From Euglena gracilis (taxonomy: Eukaryota; Euglenida; Euglenophyceae; Euglenales): 64,000 bases of DNA. The stretch's first letter is position 1. The number at the start of each line of letters is the position of its first letter. Shown here piece by piece: positions 10,559 through 22,127 of this stretch. The notes under the pieces are model-generated. The model was not told where the DNA came from, made no database searches, and was given only the letters and a program-made list of their open reading frames with translations. The DNA is taken from contig CP154957.1 of NCBI GenBank assembly GCA_039621445.1, positions 12,793,462-12,857,461 on the forward strand, written 5' to 3'. The translations under genes and the position numbers were made by a program.

Positions 10559-10574
10559 CTTAAGAAATTCCCTG
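10559..10574. repeat. Solitary 16-bp mobile-element end
   Basis: CTTAAGAAATTCCCTG is identical to the right terminus of the element at 43433-43918. No matching left end is visible, and it sits 5 bases beyond the point where the DIRS-like RT breaks off. It may mark a deletion that involved such an element. Confidence 0.5.
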
Positions 10575-11296
10575 AAAGAAGGGCAAAAGGGGCCAAAAAT
10601 TCATGAACACCGATCTACCCCTGGTCGGTTTTGCTCCACCGAGTGGGGGCAAAGCATCTTAAAGTTAAGGTTGATTTCTGAACCACCTGAATGCAAAAAA
10701 CAACAACGCAAACAAACAGGAGGGAACTGGAGCAACTTAAATCTCTGTTTTTTCTCAAGAAGTTTCTTGTGTCGTGTGGTTTGTCAGAATTTGGATTTTT
10801 CGGGTTTGTCGGGATTTGTCTGGCTGCCTGCTTGTGTCCTGCTTCTGGGGTGAAAAATGGAAAAATTCTCACAAAAAAACCAATCTCCTTTGAACCCAAA
10901 ATAGAGACATTTTCAGTTGCTTTTTTGTCAGGACGTCTTAAAAATTAAGGCCGAAGAACCACAGTGGATGAAGACCACACCACATACAACTTCTCGTAAC
11001 GTCATTTGCTGCCATAAATACCAATGGCACACATGAGCAGCGTCTGGTGTGCAGGCTGTCGCAACGATCAGAGAGGCTATCCGCATGGATTCTATGGAGG
11101 GACGCGCTCCCCTTGAACGCTCAGGCGTTAAAAAGGGGGAAATCAAAAAGAAAGCTGGTGACCAAAGTGGAGGGACTCATAATATGTTCAGTGGGAAGAA
11201 GCCCAATTTTTCAGCTCCATAAACAGCCTTTCCCGACAAAGGGGAAAATGGGGAAAACTCCAGGAAAGTTTCAAAAAAAACAGAAGCGTTTTATTA
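10575..11296. other. No gene recognised
   Basis: AT-richer sequence with short open frames only. GATTTTTCGGGTTTGTCGGG near 10795 resembles the GGATTTGTC units at 21077-21205. Nothing else is supportable. Confidence 0.5.
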
Positions 11297-11405
11297 CTAC
11301 ACAGCACAATCAAGTTCCTCACAAAATGTTGGTTTTCTGACGTCCACCTCCTCCAATTGACAGACCTGGGTTCGATAAATTCTTAATTTGGTTGCATAAA
11401 TAGAG
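11297..11405 (-). CDS. Terminal exon candidate, unknown product
   Basis: Minus strand. Acceptor TTTCCACTCTAG precedes an open stretch SIYATKLRIYRTQVCQLEEV ending EELDCAV and TAG at 11297-11299. One leading base plus 36 codons including the stop fill it exactly. The peptide looks non-random but matches nothing I recognise. The exon candidate at 11570-11773 could be upstream in the same gene. Confidence 0.4.
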
Positions 11406-11569
11406 CTAGAGTGGAAATTCAGGAAATAGAAACAACAAGTGCATAAATCGTTCCTTGGGCTTTTTGAGGTCATCGCTTGCTTCATTTTCAGGGTATTTTC
11501 GGCTTTCGATCCCAGTGTTAATTGGGGGGGGGGGGGGGGGGGGGGCCGCATCCGCTGTCCTTTGCTTCC

Positions 11570-11773
11570 CACAATCCCACAAGTATGGGTTTTGGAGATG
11601 TCGGCAAGGCCGGACACCCAAAGGATGGTCAGCTGCCACCGACGGGGGTACAGAACAGCATGACACAGGGACCTTCTCCCTGGCCGGCCTTGCCTTGCGG
11701 GGCAACACACCCACCCCGACCACTGGGCTGCGTGCTCTCGATGAAAAGAGGCTTTCATTACGAGTGTCCACAC
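11570..11773 (-). CDS. Exon candidate, unknown product
   Basis: Minus-strand frame starting MWTLVMKASFHREHAAQW and continuing through WQLTILWVSGLADISKTHTC. Third-position GC is high. The borders are not fixed, because the G-run at 11523-11545 (C on this strand) lies just downstream. It could be joined to the terminal exon at 11297-11405. Confidence 0.3.
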
Positions 11774-11979
11774 CCCACCAACACTTCAAACCTTGTTTCC
11801 TCTATTCCCCCGATATCTGATGAACCTTGATATTCCAAGGATGTGCTGTTCAAACAGGGGTTGGACACGCGCGTTTGGTCAAACCAGAACTCCACTTTCA
11901 ACCAAAGATGGAATCACCCTTGTCCAACAAATGCCCCTGGTGCGAACCACAAACTTTGACACCGCTGAATGCGATAGAC

Positions 11980-12407
11980 TAACCCCCCCTCCCCAAAAAT
12001 AAGACCCCCCCAAAAAATAAGACCCCCCCTGGGCCGATCGAGCAAAAATCCAAAAATAAGACCCCCCTTGACGGCGCGAAGCGCCGGGGACGGTGAAAAT
12101 TTTCCCTGAAAAATTACCAAAAACCCCAATTTCATGCACAAAAATGATGAAATTTCAAAAAAATTCAGATTTTTGAAGTGGAAAAAACAGGGTAAATGCC
12201 AAATTACACCAATTTACACATGGCACGAAGCGCCGAAGGAAAAAATGTAGCACTCTCGGGAACCTGAAAAATGGTGTTTTTTCGGGCCCAGGTCGGTCAA
12301 GAAAAAATCCAAAAATAAGACCCCCCCCCCAAAATAAGACCCCCCCTGGAGGCTTCCAGCAACGGACCCAAAAATAAGACCCGGGTCTTATTTTTGGGGG
12401 GGGTTTA
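11980..12407. mobile_element. Poly-C-ended inverted-repeat element, AAAAATAAGACC subfamily
   Basis: Left end TAACCCCCCCTCCCC then AAAAATAAGACCC. Right end GGGTCTTATTTTTG, 8 G, TTTAC. Further AAAATAAGACCCCCC units occur internally near both ends. The centre holds a GGCGCGAAGCGCC hairpin at 12073-12085 in an A/T-rich context. No clean target duplication. Confidence 0.7.
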
Positions 12408-12528
12408 CTGCACACCACACCAAACTTTGCCTCCTACGTGTGCATTGCACACATATGCACAATAACGGGTGCGTGGGTGAATGCGTTTTGTGCGTGCGTG
12501 TGCGTTTGCGAAAGTGGATGCGTAAATA

Positions 12529-12728
12529 TCACAATCGTTTCACCCCATCACGACCAAAAACCAATATCCCGTGGTTTGCAAGGCTGCCAAACCATGACCC
12601 AACAGAAAGGGACGCTTGGACATTGGATACCGGGCAGCCCCGGCGCCCTGGTGAGGCAACCGGACTGCAAGCCGTTGCCTGCACTCCGGCTGGGGCGAAT
12701 GGACCTTCCTCCCCCGCCTCCAAAGTTG
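12529..12728 (-). CDS. Terminal exon candidate, unknown product
   Basis: Minus strand, acceptor AAAATATATGCAG before 12728. Two leading bases plus 66 codons end in TGA at 12529. The peptide is Ala/Gly/Pro-rich, then SWFGSLANHGILVFGRDGVK. No recognisable domain. A competing frame is also open, so confidence is low. Confidence 0.25.
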
Positions 12729-13253
12729 CTGCATATATTTTTACATTAACCCCACCCCCAGACGGCGGCCACTTTAATTGGACCCCGCGCTTGTAGCTAC
12801 CCCACTACTCCACTACTGGGGGGGTTACATTTATAAACATACAATATTACTGTTCTGATATTTTCATGAACAGACATTTATGCCCACAGGCATACTGGTA
12901 CGTTTTTATACATTCACACATATACATAACACATACATGCATACCTCCCCCGCCCCCGGGCACTTGGTCCGGGCCATGAAGGCAAGGCCAGGGGGCCAAC
13001 CTCAGGGGGGCCAAGTTTGCATGTGAAGAATTTTGGCAGCCATGTGCAAAAGGCCGAAGGCCAACTTTAGGTGGGGGGGTTAAATTTGGATGTAAGGATG
13101 AGGGGGGCCAAGCGTGCAGGGGGGGGGGGCGGGCACCCGGGGGGGGGGGAGGCATATACCTCCCCACCTCAGGGGGGGGGAGGTATATATACAAATAAAC
13201 ATACACAGACATACACACACATATGCACATGCATATACACAGATGCATGTGTG

Positions 13254-13254
13254 C

Positions 13255-13295
<41 letters not shown>

Positions 13296-13307
13296 TATCC
13301 ATCTATA

Positions 13308-13346
<39 letters not shown>
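13254..13346. repeat. (AT)n and (TATC)n microsatellites
   Basis: Alternating AT for about 46 bases with one GT interruption, followed by nine TATC/CTAT units at 13311-13346. Both flanks also contain ACAC-rich and CATA-rich sequence. Confidence 0.95.
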
Positions 13347-13347
<1 letters not shown>

Positions 13348-13466
13348 CACATGTCATATATTCATATTTAAATTCATTTGAAATCAAAGATCGACGGTGC
13401 TGTGTTCCTGGAGGAGCGCAAGCTGGAAAAATGTCGCATTAAATCATATGGTTCCCCTTCTTTCAG

Positions 13467-13747
13467 TTGAGGTCTTGCTGGCAACAGAATCCTCCATCCA
13501 GGAACGCAGTCCTAAAGTGGCGCTGTCGCGCGCCCTCGGTGGGGAATGGCGCAGGACCCTCTTTGGGCCCCCCCAAATGTGTTGCCAGCTTCAAGCACCC
13601 GTTGGCTGCGGGCGGTCACAGGCCGGCCGCCAAAAAACAAGCAACCTCTACCGGGGATTGCAACCCTTCCCGTCCCCCTGCAAACTTTCCCATGCGGGGG
13701 CGACTTGGGACCTGGGGTGGGGGCTCAGAGGACCACCAACTGCATAA
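13467..13747 (+). CDS. Terminal exon candidate, unknown product
   Basis: Acceptor CCCTTCTTTCAG, then two bases and an uninterrupted frame EVLLATESSIQERSPKVALS ... ending at TAA 13745-13747. GC at third positions is clearly above the flanks. It contains CCQLQAPVGCGRSQ but no domain I can name. A second frame is open over much of the same span, so the call is tentative. Confidence 0.35.
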
Positions 13748-15968
13748 TGCACGGAGGGAAAAGCACATATGACACAGACTGACAGACAGAATTTGAGGGG
13801 AACTGGGGACAACTCAGGGTTTGAGCAAAGGGTGCGTGACTGGGCATGGCCACGGGAAAGTGAGCATGGTCGGCAGAGGTGCTTGGCCAGCAGAACAGGA
13901 CCGGATTCCGAAGGCAGCAACACCAGCCGCTGGCAGGGGGGTCTGGTTCGCTTGCCATTTAATGCGGGAACCCCCAGCAGCACCTTGTGACGGTGGCATT
14001 TTGCAGACCTGCACTGCCTTGCGCTTCGATTTGTCTACCCACTTGCTTTGGGCACTCTGGATTGATGCCGCCCCCTCAGGTACTTAGGTACTTGACCACA
14101 CAATTGCTTGGTGACCACCCAGGGGAGGGGTGGGCACTTTCTCCTGGGCCAAACCCCACCCAGACCATTTTTTGAAGGGAAAAAAAACAACCACCTTCGG
14201 GTCTTCTTCTGGGCCCTGGGGTGGTCCAGCCGCCTGGCTGGAAAAAGTTCTGCTGAAAAAAAAGTTCTGCTGGTTGGACCCCCCCACGGGCGGGGGGGGG
14301 GGGAGGTCAAGGGGGAATGGACCCGGCAGGTAAAATGACAAAATAAAATAAAAAAAATGCAGTGCATTTACACCTTTTTGTTGTTTTTCGGGGTTCTGGG
14401 AGTTGGGATTTTTCAGCCAAATTTTTCAGGTGAAAAACCCCCCAAAAAACCAAAAGAAAAGAAAGAAACCCTCACTTTCCATTCAGAGTTTTTCCGTCCT
14501 TTGCGCCGAAAGTTCTTTGTTCGGTCCAGGATGGCTTTGCCTGCTGGCCCCAACTTTATTGACTTGGAGGGGGTCTGCAGCCCGGCTGGGTGGGGGCTGC
14601 AATCAAGTTTGTGCCCATAACCAACCCAAGGCCACCCGAAATCGGCCAAACTCGAAGGTCTGTCCAACTCGGTCTCTGGCTGAGTTGGGTACATCTCACA
14701 CCCTTGGGGGTGGGGGTCCAGCAGTCCAGACCCACTCACCCACTCTCGAAAACTCATTACCGGGGGCTTTTACAGGGGTTGTGTGCATGATGGATGGACC
14801 TCTAGGACATGTAAGATGGACCCCTCAAACCGCCCTGGGGGCTATATACAGGCCGCCCTCCCCGCAGGCAGTGTTGCCGTCACGGGGGACGACGGGGGGG
14901 TCATGCGAGGGAGGGCAGGCCTCGATGAACGGCCGATTGGGGGACAAACCAAACCTCCCTACAGTTGGTGTTCAGCCTTGACTTGCGATCTTGCCCCCCC
15001 CCCCCCGGTTTTAAAGTTTTTGACCTGTTTTGCGCATGGCCCGCCAAAATTCTAAACATGCAAAGCTGGCCCCCTGGCCTTCTCTTTAATCATGGCCCCT
15101 GGCCAAGTGCCTGTGGGAGGTGTCCGTCATCCCCCCCACACCAGGCACTTGGTCCGGGACAGGATTCCAGGTTGCTGGTTGTTGTGCCCACCCCTCACTG
15201 CGGGGAAGCAAGGGTGGCTCCTTTTGGGTTTAATCACCAATGCCATTTTGAATTTGTTTTGAAAAACGGGGCGAGGCTATTTTGTGGTCACCTCCCCTCC
15301 CAGGCACTTGGGACCCTTTCCTCCTCCATGCAAAGTTGGCCTCGCTAAAGTTGGCCTCTGGCTTTGCTTGTTTAAAACCAAAAAAAACACGTTCTTTGAC
15401 TTTTGAAAAAATACGCCATTGAGAGTCCTGGGTGAAAATTTTTCCACCTTTTTATCTCCGTCTTTTTTCCCCAATGTCACAAGGGAAATTTTGGATGGTT
15501 TGGACAAGAAAATTGATAAAAAGTGACCAAAATTGGCAATTTTGCATGGGGTTTTGAGTTCAAGGGGAATTTCTGACTCACGAAAAACGCCAGCTATGGC
15601 GACCAGGCTTTTTTTTAGGACCCCCCCAGGGTGGTCCCCCCACCCACCCATCCCGGGGCAGGCCCTGGGGGGGGGGGGGACTCAAAATCGGACCGTCTGA
15701 GGGCATTTCCCAAAAAAATTTTGTGCTTTGTGCCGAAACTCATAGCCGGGTCTCTGGCCAGGACCCCCCTCCCCTGGGGGGTCCGGCCTCGGACCCCCCG
15801 GGGGTCTTCCTGACTTAAAAAGAAGCAAAAAAAAAACCTTTTGTTTAAATTTAAAATGACAGAAAAGTCGAAACGTTTGGTCAGAGAGGAAAAATATGGA
15901 ATGGGGGAATACTTGAAATTGAAATCATTTAAACCTCAAAATTTTGCCAAGAAAATACGCAAACAATG
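13748..15968. other. No gene recognised; scattered element ends
   Basis: Holds G/C runs, the CACCCACTCTCGAA word (14738-14752) seen near other repeats, and ends of a CAGGCACTTGG family (inverted at 15112, direct at 15143 and 15299). Open frames are compositional. Confidence 0.5.
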
Positions 15969-15969
<1 letters not shown>

Positions 15970-16010
<41 letters not shown>

Positions 16011-16094
16011 GTGTGTGTCCTCCTGCGTGCGGCCATGGCATCTGGATTGGTGGTTGCACACGCCCACGTTGTCCGTCCAACTCTTTTCCCAGTT

Positions 16095-16177
<83 letters not shown>

Positions 16178-16416
16178 GGCGCACATGTTCGTGCTCGCAT
16201 GTGACGTGTATGTTGGACCCGTGCAAATGAGTCACCACCAGCCAGCCATCAGCGCCTGGGTGGACCTCCCAGGGGAGGTGCTGGGCGAGGCAAGGGCGAG
16301 GGCGACGACAAAGTCTCAAGCGATCTGCAGAGTGAGCAAGCTGCGGAGGCGACACTGGGCTGGCTCACCTGGGTGATCAACCCGCACCACGCAGGCACGC
16401 ACCCATGCACGCATGT

Positions 16417-16450
<34 letters not shown>
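15970..16450. repeat. (AC)n, (GT)n and (CA)n microsatellites
   Basis: Three blocks: AC at 15970-16004, about 40 GT units at 16097-16176, and CA at about 16419-16450 continuing as CACAC-rich sequence to 16490. The first two are inverted relative to each other and could pair. Confidence 0.95.
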
Positions 16451-16457
<7 letters not shown>

Positions 16458-16540
16458 CACAACACACAAACACGCGCGCACACACAAACACACAGAGAGA
16501 ATTGCACAATACTGCCCATACAATGAAAAAAACATTTGAT

Positions 16541-17197
16541 GTGTAAACCCCCCCCAAATATAAGACACCCCTCACTATAAGACACCCCCCAAATATAAGA
16601 CACCCTTTGGGGATTTTCGGTCCGACACCCAAATATAAGACACCCCCCAAATATAAGACACCCCCCATGAAAGGCCTTCCACGGTGAGTGTGGAGCAGCA
16701 AGTCTCAAGGCGCGATGAAAACAACCAATGCACGTCCAGTCTACTGCTTTTGGGTGAAGCAACTGCTTTTTGGGTGTAGCAGATCAAGGTTAAGAATCTA
16801 CTATTTTGAACAGCAAGAACGCGACCAATCCGCAAGTGGTTATGAATGACGTTCAGACAAATGTGCCAGTGTTCCTATTTTCCAATTTCTAGAAAACGAG
16901 GCAGTCCGTTGTGCCAAGTTCATCACCACTTGCAGATTGGTCGCTTTCAGCACACACACTCTCCAAAGCGTCGGAAGACGACCCGTCAGACATGAAGAAA
17001 ACCCTATATATGAAGGTACGAGGACATTAGCACAACAACATACTTGCTGGAAAAGTGTCCAAATATAAGACACCCCTCAGTCATCCGCCTGAGACCCAAA
17101 TATAAGACACCCCCCAAATATAAGACACCCTTTGGCGAAATTGGTCGACACCCAAATATAAGACACCGGTGTCTTATATTTGGGGGGGGGTTTACAA
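16541..17197. mobile_element. Poly-C-ended inverted-repeat element, AAATATAAGACACC subfamily
   Basis: Left end TGTAAAC, C8, AAATATAAGACACC. Right end GGTGTCTTATATTTG, 9 G, TTTACA, the exact inverse apart from run length. Several additional AAATATAAGACACC units lie at 16590-16670 and 17050-17165. The middle (16680-17040) is unique sequence without a convincing gene. Confidence 0.8.
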
Positions 17198-17297
17198 ATT
17201 TGTTGTAGCAGGCAAATAAAAAGTACACTTCCAAAAAAAATCCCAAAAATTCCTATCCCACCAAAAGCGAAATTGCAAAAAAAAACTGCACAGTGCA

Positions 17298-17702
17298 TAC
17301 CTCCCCCCCCCCTTGTCTAAGCACCGGAAAAGATGGGTAAGAACCGGGGGGGGGGGGTGCTTATTTTGCCAAAATATGGGTAAGAACCAGGGGGGTGGTG
17401 CTTAGACAAGGGGGAAATTTTTGACTGCAAAAAAAAATCCGGCGCTTCGCGCCGAAAAGGAAAAATTCTCCTTATTTTGGAGGTCCACTGTTGAACTTAC
17501 ACACATTTGGATGCAGAAATCAACAATACCTCACCAAATCAGGTCTCAGAAGTTGCAGAAATTTCGAAATTTTTGAGAAATTTTCCTTAAAAATGCACAC
17601 AAAATTAACCTCCCCGTGACGATGACCTTTAAAAAGATGGGTAAGAACCGGGGGGGTGGTGCTTAGACAAGGGTGGTGCTTAGACAAGGGGGGGGGGGGG
17701 TA
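17298..17702. mobile_element. Poly-C-ended inverted-repeat element, TTGTCTAAGCACC subfamily
   Basis: Left end TACCTC, C-run, TTGTCTAAGCACC. Right end GGTGCTTAGACAAG, 14 G, TA. Internal GATGGGTAAGAACC units occur on both sides. The core hairpin GGCGCTTCGCGCC is at 17441-17453. Confidence 0.75.
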
Positions 17703-18596
17703 TTTCCCGCTTACGTTCCCCCACCTCACCCCCCCAGTTGGAGCCGAGTTGGGACATTCCCTTCTGAGCAGAGCAGCCGGACACATGAGGGTCCTTTTTG
17801 GAAGGAAAAAAAGGACCTTAGTTCCCCTGGCTCTTCCCGCCACACTGAATGGAAACCAGGGTGGCGAAGAAGAAAAGCTGTCGAGCGCCTTCCAGGAATG
17901 CACGGACAGCCTGGGGCCGGGCGGTGCGTTTATATAGTCACCTCCAAGGGCCGACATGCCACTTCCAGCAATGGATCAGTCGGTGAGCTGGTGTGTATGG
18001 CTTGCCATCGATTTGCCCATGCCCCCCCCCCCCCGCCAACACCATGAGGGATGCTGCTACACCGCGTGCACTGCATGTTCTGCACCAAATGCACCATGTG
18101 AGACGTGTCAAACGTGCAGGTTTTTTGCATCCACATTTTAAATGAAAACTAGCATTGTGTCGATGTTCGACAGTGCTTTCAACTTTATCACTTCTGTTCC
18201 ATTTAGCAAATTTGCAACCACTGGACCTTTTTCCATCTGGTCCTTTGGAACACTGGGTCATGACCACAATGATGATGTTGAGGGCCTCAGTCAATTGGGG
18301 CCCATTTCCTTGAAACCCAGCAGCATTTAAGGGTCAGTGAGAATACCAGATTGTTTCCTTGCAATAGATTTGATGGGCTCCGCATTTCCTTGGATTCACC
18401 AATCCCCCAAAGGGGAGAAAGAATCACCGCCTGATGCCTTCGGCACTGGACCACATTGTGGTTGTTCTGCTGACCCAAATTTGGGGTTGGGGCCACCCCC
18501 CCCACCTGGGAGTCGACAGGTGATTGTATGTTGTGAATAACCTCCAATGGGGCTATTATTCAGGGGGAATGCGATTCGGTTAGGTGTTGCCCCTGA
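17703..18596. other. No confident gene
   Basis: Open frames exist on both strands: a Lys/Cys-containing minus frame at 17938-18294, and a plus frame at 18142-18330 starting MKTSIVSMFDSAF. None has matching splice signals or biased third positions, so I do not call an exon. Confidence 0.4.
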
Positions 18597-19128
18597 ATGC
18601 TTCTTCTCCTAAAATTGTGCTGGGACTGGGCTTTTTTCGGGTCAAAAAAATTATTAGATTTTTCGTCTCTTCGCTTTCCTGTGCCTTCCACTCCCTTTAA
18701 TCCCAAAAACGTCGGTGTAAATGGACGAAAACATTTAGCCCAGGAGGGAGGTCAGGTTATTCCAAAGGAGCCCTGTGAAAAATCAAAGCATACTCACCAC
18801 CACAGCAGGAGGCAGCAGGCTGCCCCCTGGAGGGCCAGACGGTCAGCAGGACAGGGGGTGAGACACTCCAATGGGGCAATGGGCTGTGGGAAGACAGCGC
18901 CCCCAATCTCTGTCCCATCACCCAATGCCGCCACCTTCCAGAGAAAGATTGCTCAAGAACACAAGACTCAGGTGTCCGCTTTCACACCCCAAATAAGAAT
19001 GTTTGGCAACAGCAAACCACCAACTCTGGGGCTGGGTGATAGCGTGCCCATGAGTGCCTATGCCTATGCCTATGAATGGACAGGCGTCTTTTCACCAACC
19101 CTCAGGGATGCATGGGAAACCTTGAGGG
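18597..19128 (+). CDS. Hypothetical ORF, Gln/His/Ser-rich
   Basis: A plus-strand frame stays open for ~175 codons before running into the repeat at ~19130. The peptide is basic and His/Gln/Ser/Pro-rich (KSKHTHHHSRRQQAAPW, then QEHKTQVSAFTPQIRMFGNS). It ends with three Tyr-Ala repeats from a TATGCC microrepeat. It could be a retroelement gag or a disordered host exon. No catalytic motif. Confidence 0.3.
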
Positions 19129-19188
19129 GGGGGGGCTGGTCCGGACCCCCCTCCCAACACGGGGGGGGGGGGGGGCGTGGGTTGGAAC

Positions 19189-19643
19189 CATACATCTCTC
19201 TAAGGTTTTGCGAACCCCCCCGGGGGGGGGGCGGCTGCAGCCAGCCCCGATTTGGGCCCAGCCCAGCCGCAGCAGCACCCCCCCCGGGGGGGGGGGTGCT
19301 GCTAGCCCAGCTAGCCAGCCCCTTTTTTGGGGGTCCAGCCCAAAATTTTTCGGTGCGAAGCGCCGAAATTTTTTGAAAAACTGTGTTCAAAAGTGGGGTT
19401 TGGGGGGCGTTTGGGGCATTTTTGGGGGGTTTCAGATGCATCATTTTTTCAAAATTGTGTTCTGCAGGTCATTTTTGGGCATTTTTCCGATTTCAGTCCA
19501 GCTCGCCCCGGTTCGGGTCCAGCCGGGGCCCAGCCCCCCCCCCCCCGGGGGGGGGGGGGCTAGCCAGCCCAATTTTCTAGCCAGCCCAAATTTCTAGCCC
19601 TAGCCCAGCACCCCCCCCCCTGGGGTCCTTAAAGAGATGTATG
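19189..19643. mobile_element. hAT-like non-autonomous element with 8-bp target duplication
   Basis: Flanked by GTTGGAAC on both sides (19181-19188, 19644-19651). The ends are CATACATCTCTCTAAGG and CCTTAAAGAGATGTATG, 16/17 complementary. Inside are G/C runs, the words GCTAGCCAGCCC, and a GGTGCGAAGCGCC-type hairpin (19351-19365). No coding capacity. Confidence 0.85.
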
Positions 19644-19659
19644 GTTGGAACCCCTCCCC

Positions 19660-19910
19660 TTGTAACTCGAAACTTAATGGACGGGCAAAGGGCGAGACCA
19701 GCCCGAAATTGGTGGAAAATCCTTGATTTTTCTTCAAAAAATCCAAAGATGCTTCTTTTTCAAATATTTTTACATGGAAAACACCAAGACATCAGAAACG
19801 TGCAAAATGCTCAAACGTCAGGCAAAAAAGCATTTTTTGTTCGTTTTCCGGCGCGCAGCATTGAAAGAATTTTTTGCTATTTTTGGCCTTGCCTGACCCT
19901 CATATGAGGC
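19660..19910. repeat. Dispersed repeat (family of 30530-30760, 31800-32050, 47800-47980)
   Basis: Shares in order: TGGACGGGCAAAGGGC, CCTTGATTTTTCTTC, ATCCAAAGATGC, GGAAAACACCA, GTCAGGCAAAAAAGC and TTTGCTATTTTTGGCC with the other copies. A/T-rich and non-coding. Confidence 0.6.
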
Positions 19911-20619
19911 CTGGCTCAACTCAAAGCAAAAATCCTGGTGGCAAAATCCTGTAGTGATGGGCGACAATCCATCACCATGGTCTGTCGGTGGGAGACGATG
20001 GCAAACTTTCTTCTTGGTTTATTATTTGCAAATGCATGTGACATCGAGATGCCACCTTGATGGGAGGCGCCTTCGCAGTGGTAAGAAACCACCAGGAAGA
20101 CTCAGGGCCGGCTACTGTACACCGCCCTGCACGCCAGCACCGTCCATGCCAAGCCGGCCCTCGGCCCTCAGCAAATGCACCGGCAGACTCTGCCCCAGAG
20201 ACTGACCCCTGAAGTGTTGGGGGGGGGGGGCAGGCTTTCCCTAAATCCACCAATTTGTTGTCCGGGAGTAGTCCCACCCCCACCAGGCCGTACTCCTTGA
20301 AACGAACCTGACCTGTCCAAATGCACCTGCTCAAGCGCCTCCAGGCACTTGGTATCTCAGCGGTGTTGTCCGCATTTGTCAGTATTTGTCAGGATTTGTT
20401 GGATTTGTCCCGGCCACATGATTTTGGAAGGGTTCGATCCGAGGTGAATGCCCTGTGTTTGAATGTCCTGTGGTCACTTTCCTATTTTGGTGCTCCAACG
20501 GGCTCTGACCCTGGTCTGCCCTGGCGGCCCTGGCCGGCAAATAGCAGGTCATAGGGAGGGGGTATACCAATAAAAATGGGCATTTATCCACAGACATACG
20601 ATGCAGTTTTAAGCACTGT

Positions 20620-20950
20620 TGCCCATTTTTTTTGCCTCTTTTGGCCTCTTTTTTTTGCGGCTTTTGACCACTTTTTTTTTTGCCTTCTTTTGGCCATTTT
20701 AAACCTCGTGTGGCCACTTCTGGTTGCTTCCAGTTTCTTTTTGGGTCACTTTTAATGCTTTTGACCACTTTTGTCCACTTTTGGCCACCTTTGGCCATGT
20801 TTGGCCACTCTTGTCCACCTTTGGCCACTTCTTTTGCCGCGCTCGGCCACTTTTGGCCTTCTTTTGCCCACTTTGCCCACTTATCAGCTTTGTCCACTTC
20901 TTTGGTCACTTTTGGTCGCTTTCTGTCACTTTGGCCGCGTTTAGTTACTT
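20620..20950. repeat. Degenerate minisatellite, CTTTTGGCCA units
   Basis: About 25 imperfect units of roughly 12-14 bases, each a pyrimidine stretch plus TTGGCCA or TTGTCCA. The strand is strongly pyrimidine-biased. Confidence 0.8.
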
Positions 20951-21076
20951 CTAAGCAAAAAAAAGGCAAAAAGGGCACAAACAAAAAAAAGCAAAGAAAA
21001 AGCAGGAAAATCATCAATAGCCAACCATAACGTTCCTGTTTGGGGTGCTTCAGCCACAATGAATTCAAAAAAAAAT

Positions 21077-21205
21077 CAGGATTTGTTGGGATTTTTCGGG
21101 ATTTGTCAGGACTTGTTGGAACCCAAACCTCCAGAGATCCAAAAAAAAGTGTTGTGATTTGACAGGATTTGTCAGAAATTGTTGGAATTTGTCAGGATTT
21201 GTCAC
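21077..21205. repeat. Short tandem array of GGATTTGTC-like units
   Basis: Repeated GGATTTGTTGG, GGATTTTTCGG, GGATTTGTCAGG words. The same words occur at 20380-20410 and 10795-10830. Confidence 0.65.
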
Positions 21206-21595
21206 TGGAGGTGGTGGTGTAAAAAAAAAAACCCTGAAAAGTTGCTCAAAATGAAATTTTAAGAACAAAATGATGAAAATTGTGATATTGGGGGATCTTT
21301 GAGACCCAAAAACCATGTGCAATACCAAAACCCCAATGCAAAGCCCGGAGGGAAAAAATCAGTGAACTCGAAAAATAATATTTTTGGGGGCCTGGGTCGG
21401 TCAAACAAAAATCCAAAAATCCCCAAGCATAAGACCATCCCCTGGAGGTTTCCAACAATGGACCCAAAAGTAAGACCCAGTTCTGAATTGGGGGATTGGA
21501 AATCACTGGCACAAAGGAATGCAACACGTCACTTTTTGTGCCATTAACCCTCATTATTCATTTACGAAACCTATACAGATCCCTTTGAGCTACAG

Positions 21596-21684
21596 AGCAC
21601 TTGGCTCCCGTTTCTTTTTGTTGTTCCAATGGCCAACGGTTGGGAACTCTGTCCATCCAGCCCCTTTGCCCGGGACAACTTCAG
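21596..21684 (+). CDS. Internal exon of a small plus-strand gene, unknown product
   Basis: Acceptor GAGCTACAG and donor CAG|GTGAGC. In the frame that fits the next exon it reads ALGSRFFLLFQWPTVGNSVH and on to PLPGTTS, leaving one base. It is followed by a 100-base intron (21685-21784). Confidence 0.4.
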
Positions 21685-21784
21685 GTGAGCGAACCGCCCT
21701 CCCAGCAGTCCAAACCTGCTTCCAAACCCCTTCCAAACCTGCAAATGGTTGGGGGATTTCCAACCTTGCCCTACGTCATTGCAG

Positions 21785-21925
21785 CCCAGGAGGAGGATTC
21801 GAGGGGGAGTCTGGACACACAATTGCTGCACGTGCCCCGGGACAGGGGCGATAGGCCACGGACGGGGGCTGGCGTGCGACAGACAGCCGCGCCTCTCAGC
21901 CACCGAAAGAAGGGGGTGCGTAAAG
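21785..21925 (+). CDS. Internal exon of the same plus-strand gene
   Basis: Acceptor CTACGTCATTGCAG, donor AAAG|GTACCC. Two bases, 46 codons, one base. The upstream leftover base is G, so the split codon is GCC. The peptide (QEEDSRGSLDTQLLHVPRDR, then a basic tail SHRKKGVRK) has strongly GC-rich third positions. No domain recognised. Confidence 0.45.
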
Positions 21926-22127
21926 GTACCCACCAGTGAACAAGACGAACCAAAATCAGAAAGCCGCGAAAAAAAAATACTCTAAAGCCAGTTCCAAAAA
22001 GGAACTTTGTCAAGAGGGAACACTTTGAAGGCGCGGCCTCAGATCCCCCCCTCAAAATTGGCCATTGGGAGTGTGAGGTTGTCCAGTCATGTGCCCATTT
22101 GTGGGTGGGTACTGAACTTACACTCAG

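Noticed and set aside
15929-16204. Open frames of alternating Thr-His or Cys-Val
   Set aside because: Pure reading of (AC)n/(GT)n microsatellites.
16541-16600. Telomere-like TAAACCC at element ends
   Set aside because: The C-run is 8 or more and not repeated as CCCTAAA. It is part of an inverted terminal repeat in the middle of the window.
20379-21068. 229-codon Lys-rich minus-strand frame
   Set aside because: It is the translation of the TTGGCCA minisatellite (repeated KWPKVAK-like peptide). The repeat unit, not selection, keeps it open.
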